From NCBI GenBank assembly GCA_964504385.1, contig CAZDEF010000057.1, forward strand, positions 1-16,401: a stretch of 16,401 nucleotides of DNA. The letters run 5' to 3'. This DNA comes from Limiplasma sp964504385 (GTDB taxonomy: Bacteria > Bacillota > Clostridia > Christensenellales > Aristaeellaceae). Both the position numbers and the translations under genes were made by a program. Below, piece by piece: positions 8,166 through 13,692 of the stretch. Under the pieces are notes generated by a model. The model was given only the letters and a program-made list of their open reading frames with translations. It had not been told where the DNA came from and did no database searches. How positions within the stretch are numbered: the first letter of the stretch is position 1; every line of letters begins with the position of its first letter.

Positions 8166-8872
8166 AACGTGGAGATGTGATCATCGCTTTGGATTTTCCC
8201 AGTGCGGAGGCTGTGTACGCTTTCCTGGACAAGTTTGAAAACGAGGAACGCAAGCCCTTTGTGAAGATCGGTATGGAGCTGTACTATGCCGTCGGCCCCC
8301 AGATCGTGCGTGAAATCAAGGCGCGCGGCCATCAGATCTTCCTCGATCTGAAGCTGCACGACATCCCCAACACGGTCAAGCGCGCCATGGCCGTGCTGCG
8401 CAATCTGGATGTGGACATGACCAACCTGCATGCTGCCGGTACCATTGAGATGATGAAGGCGGCGGTGGAGGGCCTGACCCGCGAAGACGGCACCCGCCCC
8501 ATGCTGCTGGCCGTTACCCAGCTCACCTCCACCAGCGAGGAGCGCATGCAGAAGGAGCTGCTCATCAATGCCACCATGCCTGAAACCGTGAAGAAATACG
8601 CTCAGAATGCGCAGGAAGCCGGCCTGGACGGCGTGGTGTGCTCGCCGCTGGAAGCCGCTTTGGTGAAGGAAGCTTGCGGCGCGGGATTTGCCACCGTCAC
8701 CCCCGGCATCCGCTTTGCGGACGGTGATGTGGGCGATCAGGTGCGCGTGATGACCCCTGAAAAGGCCCGTGTGGGCGGCAGCGATTACATTGTCGTCGGC
8801 CGTCCCATCACTCAGGCGGCTGATCCCGTGGCTGCCTACCGCTGCTGCGTGAAGGAATTCCTCGGCGAGTGA
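8162..8872 (+). CDS. pyrF: orotidine 5'-phosphate decarboxylase
   Basis: Decarboxylates OMP to UMP, the last step of the pathway. At 236 residues it matches the Bacillus-type PyrF. The (beta/alpha)8 barrel shows Asp11 in ALDFPS, the catalytic DxKxxD as Asp62, Lys64 and Asp67 in FLDLKLHDIPNT, the phosphate-gripping PGIR (181-184), and GRPIT (213-217). I chose ATG 8162 because GGAGGT at 8148-8153 is eight bases away. ATG 8156 in the same frame would leave only two bases. The start forms an ATGA overlap with the pyrD stop, so translation is probably coupled. Confidence 0.95.
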   Translation: MKRGDVIIALDFPSAEAVYAFLDKFENEERKPFVKIGMELYYAVGPQIVREIKARGHQIFLDLKLHDIPNTVKRAMAVLRNLDVDMTNLHAAGTIEMMKAAVEGLTREDGTRPMLLAVTQLTSTSEERMQKELLINATMPETVKKYAQNAQEAGLDGVVCSPLEAALVKEACGAGFATVTPGIRFADGDVGDQVRVMTPEKARVGGSDYIVVGRPITQAADPVAAYRCCVKEFLGE

Positions 8873-8915
8873 CAGAAGCACATTGCCCTTACAAGAATTT
8901 TGGAGGTACGTTATC

Positions 8916-9548
8916 ATGGAAAAGAAAATTGCCAAGGCTCTGCTGTTGATCAATGCTGTGTTTCTGCGCCCGGAGGAGCCTTTTACATGGGCCAGCGGCA
9001 TCAAGAGCCCCATCTACTGTGACAACCGTCTGACTCTGTCCGCGCCTGAAGTACGCACGGCGGTGGAAAATGGCCTGATGGAGACCATCCGGCGCGAGTA
9101 TCCCGAAGCGGAAGTCATCATGGGTACCTCTACGGCCGGCATTGCGCACGCGGCCATCGTGGCGCATATGATGGAAAAGCCCATGGGCTATGTGCGCGGC
9201 GGCAACAAGGATCACGGCCGTCAGAACCGCATTGAGGGCAAGCTGGAAGCGGGTCAGAAAGTCGTGGTCGTGGAGGATCTTATTTCCACAGGCGGCAGCG
9301 TGATCGAAGTGGTGGACGCGCTGCGCGAGGCAGGCGCGGAAGTGCTGGGCATTGCCAGCATCTTCACCTATGGCATGAAGAAGGGACTGGACCGTCTGGC
9401 GGCGGCGAATGTGAAGAACGTGAGCCTGAGCAATCTGGATGTGCTGGTGGAAGTGGCCGCCGAAGAAGGCTACATCAAGCCCGAGTGGAAGGAGCGCCTT
9501 ATCCAGTTTCGCAACAATCCCAGCGATGAAAGCTGGATGGCGAAGTAA
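8916..9548 (+). CDS. pyrE: orotate phosphoribosyltransferase
   Basis: Transfers phosphoribose from PRPP to orotate to give OMP. At 210 residues it matches Bacillota PyrE. It has WASGIKSPIYCDNR (25-38, orotate and phosphate contacts), the flexible-loop region VRGGNKDHG (93-101) and the PRPP-binding signature VVVVEDLISTGGS (116-128). The start is ATG 8916, supported by GGAGGT at 8902-8907 eight bases upstream. The TTG at 8883 in frame has no good ribosome-binding site and would add residues not seen in the family. It follows pyrF after 43 bases and precedes pyrB by 18. Confidence 0.95.
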   Translation: MEKKIAKALLLINAVFLRPEEPFTWASGIKSPIYCDNRLTLSAPEVRTAVENGLMETIRREYPEAEVIMGTSTAGIAHAAIVAHMMEKPMGYVRGGNKDHGRQNRIEGKLEAGQKVVVVEDLISTGGSVIEVVDALREAGAEVLGIASIFTYGMKKGLDRLAAANVKNVSLSNLDVLVEVAAEEGYIKPEWKERLIQFRNNPSDESWMAK

Positions 9549-9566
9549 GGCACGAGGAGGGGTACT

Positions 9567-10484
9567 ATGCCGCGTCATTTGCTGGATATCCGCGATCTGA
9601 CCACCGATGAAATTGACGAGCTGATGGATCTCGCGGAGGATATCATCGATCATCCAAAAAAATACGCAGAATGCATGCATGGCAGAAAACTGGCCACGCT
9701 GTTTTTCGAGCCCTCCACCCGCACCCGCCTTTCTTTTGAAGCAGCCATGATGGAGCTGGGCGGCAATGTGCTGGGCTTTTCATCCGCAAACAGTTCTTCG
9801 GCAGCCAAGGGCGAAAGCGTGGGCGACACGGTGCGCACTGTGGGCTGCTATGCCGATATCATCGCCATGCGCCATCCGCGCGAGGGCGCGCCCACGGCGG
9901 CTTCGCTGGTCAGCCCGGTGCCCATTATCAACGCCGGCGACGGCGGACATAACCATCCTACCCAGACGCTGACCGATCTGCTGACGATCCGCCGTGAAAA
10001 GGGACGGCTGAATCAGCTGGTGATCGGCTGCTGCGGCGACCTCAAGTTCGGCCGCACCGTGCACAGCCTCATTCACGCCATGATGCGCTACAAGTCTATC
10101 CGCTTTGTCTTCATCTCTCCCAAGGAACTGCGCGTGCCGGATTATGTGCTGGAAACGCTGCAGAAGAATGGCGTGAGCTATGTGGAGGTGGCAAAGCTGG
10201 AGGATGTCATCGGCACGCTGGATGTGCTGTACATGACCCGCGTGCAGCGCGAACGCTTCTTCAACGAGGAGGAGTATCTGCGTCTGAAAGACAGCTATGT
10301 TCTGGATGTGGAAAAGATGAAGCTGGCGCGTAAGGATCTGGCGGTGCTGCATCCGCTGCCCCGCGTGAATGAGATCAGCGTAAAGGTGGATGACGACCCG
10401 CGCGCCTGTTATTTCCGGCAGGTGGCTTACGGCAAGTATATGCGTGAGGCGCTCCTGATGAAGCTACTGGAGGTGGAGGCATGA
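9567..10484 (+). CDS. pyrB: aspartate carbamoyltransferase, catalytic chain
   Basis: Condenses carbamoyl phosphate with aspartate. The 305 residues compare with 311 in E. coli. The carbamoyl-phosphate motif STRTR is at 50-54 within FFEPSTRTRLSFE. Lys81 lies in the KGES loop that reaches into the neighbouring active site. Arg102 is in RHPREGA, His130 in HPTQT, and the late HPLPRVNE loop is present. GAGGAGGGG at 9554-9562 is close upstream of ATG 9567. The stop overlaps pyrI as ATGA, fitting stoichiometric production of a two-chain enzyme (2 C3 : 3 R2 in E. coli). Confidence 0.96.
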   Translation: MPRHLLDIRDLTTDEIDELMDLAEDIIDHPKKYAECMHGRKLATLFFEPSTRTRLSFEAAMMELGGNVLGFSSANSSSAAKGESVGDTVRTVGCYADIIAMRHPREGAPTAASLVSPVPIINAGDGGHNHPTQTLTDLLTIRREKGRLNQLVIGCCGDLKFGRTVHSLIHAMMRYKSIRFVFISPKELRVPDYVLETLQKNGVSYVEVAKLEDVIGTLDVLYMTRVQRERFFNEEEYLRLKDSYVLDVEKMKLARKDLAVLHPLPRVNEISVKVDDDPRACYFRQVAYGKYMREALLMKLLEVEA

Positions 10485-10900
10485 ATATCGACAGCATTCA
10501 GAACGGCTATGTGATCGACCACATCCGCGCGGGGCGCGCCATGCAGATCTACCGCTATCTGGGGCTGGACGAGCTGGACTGCTCTGTGGCCATCATCAAG
10601 AATGCCAAGTCGCAGCACATGGGCCGGAAGGATATCATCAAGATCGATCAGGAGATCCCGCTGGATATCAATCTGCTGGCCTACATTGCTCCCGGCGTGA
10701 CGGTGAACATCATCCGTGATGGCGCACTGGTGGAAAAGCGCAAGCCCGAAATGCCTGAACGCGTGGTCAACGTGATGAGCTGCAAGAATCCGCGCTGCAT
10801 CACGCAGGTGGAGCAGGAGCTGGATCAGGTGTTCGTGCTGACGGATCGCGAGAATCAGGTGTACCGCTGCATGTACTGCGAGACGCAGCACAAAGGATAA
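10481..10900 (+). CDS. pyrI: aspartate carbamoyltransferase, regulatory chain
   Basis: Nucleotide-binding regulatory subunit that gives PyrB allosteric control by ATP, CTP and UTP in characterised cases. The 139-residue chain has a nucleotide-binding N-terminal domain (VIDHI at 11-15, GRKDIIKI at 48-55) and a C-terminal zinc domain whose Cys101, Cys106, Cys130 and Cys133 have the same spacing as E. coli Cys109/114/138/141. The N terminus is several residues shorter than in E. coli, which may alter effector response. It is the last gene of the operon. Bacillus-type Bacillota lack this subunit, so the operon uses a different feedback design from B. subtilis. Confidence 0.96.
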   Translation: MNIDSIQNGYVIDHIRAGRAMQIYRYLGLDELDCSVAIIKNAKSQHMGRKDIIKIDQEIPLDINLLAYIAPGVTVNIIRDGALVEKRKPEMPERVVNVMSCKNPRCITQVEQELDQVFVLTDRENQVYRCMYCETQHKG

Positions 10901-10927
10901 CGCATACGGAGCTTTTTCCAAATAAAG

Positions 10928-10969
10928 AAAACGGCTGCTGCAGGAGGAGATTTGCAGCAGCCGTTTTTT
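10928..10969. terminator. bidirectional intrinsic terminator between pyrI and the convergent membrane gene
   Basis: ACGGCTGCTGCA at 10931-10942 pairs perfectly with TGCAGCAGCCGT at 10953-10964 around a ten-base loop, with flanking A (10928-10930) and T (10964-10969) tracts extending the stem and supplying the U-run. On the minus strand the same stem is followed by TTTTCTTTATTT. It sits 28 bases after the pyrI stop and touches the stop codon of the opposite-strand gene, so it should end both transcripts. Confidence 0.9.
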
Positions 10970-12092
10970 ATGCCTGTGCTTTTGCACGGACAGCGGGTTT
11001 GCGTTTGCTGATCAGACGGGAAAGCGTATTTGTCAGCAGGATGATCAACAGGATGAGCAGCACGACGGAAAGCGCGGAGTGGAATGCGTAGGTCTTGTGC
11101 AACGCCTCCAGAACAGCTGGCAGCAGATTGTACAGCCAGATGATCAATACCCATTGAATGAGGTAGAAGGAAACGATGCGCTTGGAAAGGCTCAGCAGCG
11201 GCTTCATCACCGGAGCGTTGGGGAAGCGGTTGACAAACAGATGCAGCAGACTCCACACAACGCCGGTCAGCAGGATCATCAGGACAGCGCCGAAAGGCTC
11301 TGTCTTGAAATCGTTTAGGGGAAGAACCGCAATGGAGAACGAGCGATCCATGTTGGCAAGGAAGGTCAGCAGTGCAATGATGAGCGCGCTGCAGATGGCA
11401 AGCGTCCTGCGGGCCAGCTTGTGCTGATCGGCTGTGGCCAGCCGGTGGAAGCATTCGCCGAAGAAATAGCCAATGGCCGGGAAGATCGCCCACGAGAAAA
11501 GCGGGAAATAACTGTTGGTGCCCACCCAGAACAGACGGCTGAGCAGATCGGACAGATAAGTATTCTCAACGGCAAACCACTGATAATGTTCGACTAGAGC
11601 GTTGAAGCCCATCATCAGGATAGCGATGTTCAAAATGGCGAATGAACTGAGCTTCCAGCGCTTGAAAAGCGCAAACAGCAGGAAAAATGCGCCGACAAAG
11701 GCATAGATCTCGCTGCGGAGAAGCGCAGAAACCGCATAGGAAAGATATCCATTCCAACCGGCGGCGGCATAAACGAGCCCCGGCAGAACGTAGCGTGCGG
11801 TGTTCAGTCCCAGATCCAGCAGAATAAAAATCAGGCCGCGTTTGGCCAGTACCCCCGGCGTCTGACTGCGGGCAAACGCCAGATTGGTGCCCATGGAAAT
11901 CATCAGCGCAGAAGGGCCGATGATGGGATAGGTATAATACAGCCAGTGAAGTTTCTGGACGACTGCGGGCTCCATGTAGTAGTGGAAGGACTGCAGCACA
12001 TGAAGCGTGACCATGAGCAGCAGGGAAATGCTTCGCAAAAGATCGAATTCGTAATATCGTCTGCGCGGTAGAGAAACGGGGGCGTTTGTCAT
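10968..12092 (-). CDS. polytopic membrane acyltransferase-like protein (HGSNAT/DUF1624 or acyltransferase-3 type)
   Basis: A 374-residue integral membrane protein with about nine or ten hydrophobic segments (roughly 18-38, 53-72, 84-110, 128-143, 148-165, 195-212, 229-247, 267-288, 305-328, 339-358) and a basic C-terminal tail. The N-terminal segment carries EFDLLR followed by a hydrophobic helix and His31 (Arg20-x10-His31), the pattern of membrane acyltransferases that move acyl groups onto envelope sugars. FPLFSWAIFPAIGY (196-209) resembles the heparan-glucosaminide acetyltransferase-like family. The substrate is unknown and a non-enzymatic role cannot be excluded. The start at 12092 has AAAGGTGAT upstream on the minus strand. 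It stands alone, convergent with the pyr operon. Confidence 0.75.
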   Translation of the reverse strand: MTNAPVSLPRRRYYEFDLLRSISLLLMVTLHVLQSFHYYMEPAVVQKLHWLYYTYPIIGPSALMISMGTNLAFARSQTPGVLAKRGLIFILLDLGLNTARYVLPGLVYAAAGWNGYLSYAVSALLRSEIYAFVGAFFLLFALFKRWKLSSFAILNIAILMMGFNALVEHYQWFAVENTYLSDLLSRLFWVGTNSYFPLFSWAIFPAIGYFFGECFHRLATADQHKLARRTLAICSALIIALLTFLANMDRSFSIAVLPLNDFKTEPFGAVLMILLTGVVWSLLHLFVNRFPNAPVMKPLLSLSKRIVSFYLIQWVLIIWLYNLLPAVLEALHKTYAFHSALSVVLLILLIILLTNTLSRLISKRKPAVRAKAQA

Positions 12093-12147
12093 GGCGGATC
12101 ACCTTTTGTTCGGAAGCGATAAGCTTCGCTGTATTATCGTGCATGAT

Positions 12148-12177
12148 AGTATAGCATCATTGCGCTGACAATATCAA
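12148..12177 (-). promoter_or_regulatory. promoter for the membrane acyltransferase-like gene
   Basis: On the minus strand -35 TTGATA (12177-12172), an 18-base spacer and -10 TATACT (12153-12148). Each box has one mismatch to consensus. It lies 55 bases upstream of the ATG at 12092. Confidence 0.6.
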
Positions 12178-12189
12178 CCTTTTGGAGGA

Positions 12190-12218
12190 TTGACTTTGAA
12201 AGGTGTGTGTACTACAAT
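12190..12218 (+). promoter_or_regulatory. promoter for the phenylacetate-CoA ligase family gene
   Basis: -35 TTGACT at 12190-12195, a 17-base spacer and -10 TACAAT at 12213-12218, each one mismatch from consensus. The start would be near 12225. It is back to back with the minus-strand promoter at 12148-12177; the two -35 boxes are only 12 bases apart. Confidence 0.65.
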
Positions 12219-12225
12219 GTGGAAA

Positions 12226-12250
12226 CGGTGCTGACGAAGCCTCGGCACCG
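12226..12250 (+). other. 5'-end mRNA hairpin in the ligase leader
   Basis: CGGTGCTGA (12226-12234) pairs over nine positions (one G-U) with TCGGCACCG (12242-12250) around a seven-base loop. It begins at the predicted transcription start and ends about 30 bases before the Shine-Dalgarno site, so it would protect the 5' end or act as a leader element rather than a terminator (no T run follows). No riboswitch family was recognised. Confidence 0.5.
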
Positions 12251-12292
12251 GGCTTGAGCGACAGGGAACGCAAAAGGCAAGGGAGAAGCGTA

Positions 12293-13525
12293 ATGAAGGA
12301 AACACAACTCAAGATGTTTCGTCAGCTGCTGGAAAGAGCTGGCGGCAGTTTGTTTTATCAAAATAAGCTTGCAAATTGCGGCGTGAATTGGCAGGACATT
12401 CGATCCTACGAAGATATCCAGCAACTGCCGTTTACCACGAAAGAGGAACTGAGGCAGGCCTATCCGCTGGGGCTGATGGCGGTGGACGAGAGCCGCATCG
12501 TGCGCATCCACTCCTCATCCGGCACAACTGGCAAACCGATCATCATTCCATACACGCAGGGGGATGTGGATGCGTGGGCTGAAATGATGAAACGCTGCTA
12601 TGAATTCGCCGGCGTTACCAACTGCGACCGCATACAGATCACACCGGGCTACGGCCTGTGGACGGCAGGGATCGGTTTTCAGAACGGTGCGGAAAAGCTG
12701 GGCGCGCTGTGCGTGCCCATGGGCCCGGGAAACACGGAGCGCCAGCTGCGCATGATGGAGGACCTGCAAACCACAGTACTGTGTGCCACATCTTCCTACG
12801 CGCTGCTGCTGGCGGAGGAAGTGACGCGCCTGCAACTGAAGGATCGCATTCGCCTGCGCACGGGCGTGATCGGCTCCGAACGCTGGGGCGACAAGATGCG
12901 CGAACGCATTCATCAGCTGCTGGATATTGAGCTGTTTGATATCTACGGGCTGACGGAGATCTACGGCCCCGGCATCTCTATTGATTGCCATTGCCATACG
13001 GGATTGCATTACTGGGATGATTATCTTTTGTTTGAGATCATCGATCCAGCGACGGGAAAAGTGCTGCCGGAGGGTGAATTGGGCGAACTGGTCATCACAA
13101 CGCTGCGCAAAGAGGGCGCGCCGCTGATTCGCTATCGCACGCGGGATCTGACGCGGCTGATTCCCGGCGACTGCCCGTGCGGTTCGCCCTATCCGCGCCA
13201 CGACCGCATTCTGGGCCGGACGGATGACATGATCAAGATCAAAGGCGTCAATGTCTACCCGGGCCAGATCGAAGAGGTGCTTTCCGGCGTGGAGGGCTCC
13301 AGCAGCGAATACCAGATCGTCCTAGATACCGTGGAAGGCCGCAACCGGATGACGCTGCGTGTGGAAGGCGAACCCGGCTGCAGCATGGATGTGGTGGCGG
13401 AGCGCATCACCCAGCGCTTTCAGCGCATGATCGGGTTTAAGATCATGGTCGAAATGGTGCACTTGGGCGAATTGCCTCGCAGTGAAAAAAAGAGCACGCG
13501 TGTGATTGACCGCAGAGGTGAATGA
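12293..13525 (+). CDS. paaK: phenylacetate-CoA ligase family adenylate-forming enzyme
   Basis: ATP-dependent activation of an aryl or other carboxylic acid to its CoA thioester via an acyl-adenylate; cytosolic. At 410 residues it is slightly shorter than E. coli PaaK (437), lacking part of the N-terminal extension. Core motifs are SSSGTTGKP (74-82, phosphate loop), YGLTEIYGPG (218-227), YRTRDL (281-286), GRTDDMIKIKGVNVYP (308-323), and the C-terminal lysine region LPRSEKKSTRVID (394-406). Cys232, Cys234, Cys294 and Cys296 form two Cys-x-Cys pairs. The start at 12293 is set by AAGGGAGAAG at 12279-12288. It is a single-gene transcript with no indolepyruvate:ferredoxin oxidoreductase genes beside it in this window, so phenylacetate or indoleacetate as substrate is an inference from the family. 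Confidence 0.9.
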   Translation: MKETQLKMFRQLLERAGGSLFYQNKLANCGVNWQDIRSYEDIQQLPFTTKEELRQAYPLGLMAVDESRIVRIHSSSGTTGKPIIIPYTQGDVDAWAEMMKRCYEFAGVTNCDRIQITPGYGLWTAGIGFQNGAEKLGALCVPMGPGNTERQLRMMEDLQTTVLCATSSYALLLAEEVTRLQLKDRIRLRTGVIGSERWGDKMRERIHQLLDIELFDIYGLTEIYGPGISIDCHCHTGLHYWDDYLLFEIIDPATGKVLPEGELGELVITTLRKEGAPLIRYRTRDLTRLIPGDCPCGSPYPRHDRILGRTDDMIKIKGVNVYPGQIEEVLSGVEGSSSEYQIVLDTVEGRNRMTLRVEGEPGCSMDVVAERITQRFQRMIGFKIMVEMVHLGELPRSEKKSTRVIDRRGE

Positions 13526-13534
13526 CACCCGAAA

Positions 13535-13573
13535 CGACAAAACCGGCAGGAGGATTTCCCGCCGGTTTTGTTG
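13535..13573 (+). terminator. intrinsic terminator after the ligase gene
   Basis: ACAAAACCGGC (13537-13547) pairs perfectly with GCCGGTTTTGT (13561-13571) around a 13-base loop; the stem can extend two more pairs (one wobble). The T run is partly inside the stem (TTTTGTTGTG). It lies ten bases after the stop codon at 13523-13525. Confidence 0.75.
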
Positions 13574-13593
13574 TGTACAAAAGCGGGATACAC

Positions 13594-13622
13594 TTGCAAT
13601 TCGCACAAAAATGGTGTATATT
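13594..13622 (+). promoter_or_regulatory. promoter for cellobiose phosphorylase
   Basis: -10 TATATT at 13617-13622 is preceded after 17 bases by a weak -35 TTGCAA at 13594-13599. The start is predicted near 13629. The poor -35 and the overlapping operator fit a regulated promoter. Confidence 0.65.
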
Positions 13623-13626
13623 GGAC

Positions 13627-13646
13627 TTACGAAAACGTTATCGTAA
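13627..13646 (+). promoter_or_regulatory. LacI-family-type operator overlapping the transcription start
   Basis: The 20-base sequence TTACGAAAACGTTATCGTAA is a palindrome with one mismatched pair (positions 7/14) and a central AACGTT. Symmetric sites with a central CG are typical of LacI/GalR-family repressors, including CcpA cre sites. It starts five bases after the -10 box and covers the predicted start, an ideal position for repression. The cognate regulator is not in this window. Confidence 0.75.
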
Positions 13647-13692
13647 CCATTTTGCATACCAAACAGACCAAGATGCAGGAGGCAAATGCCAC

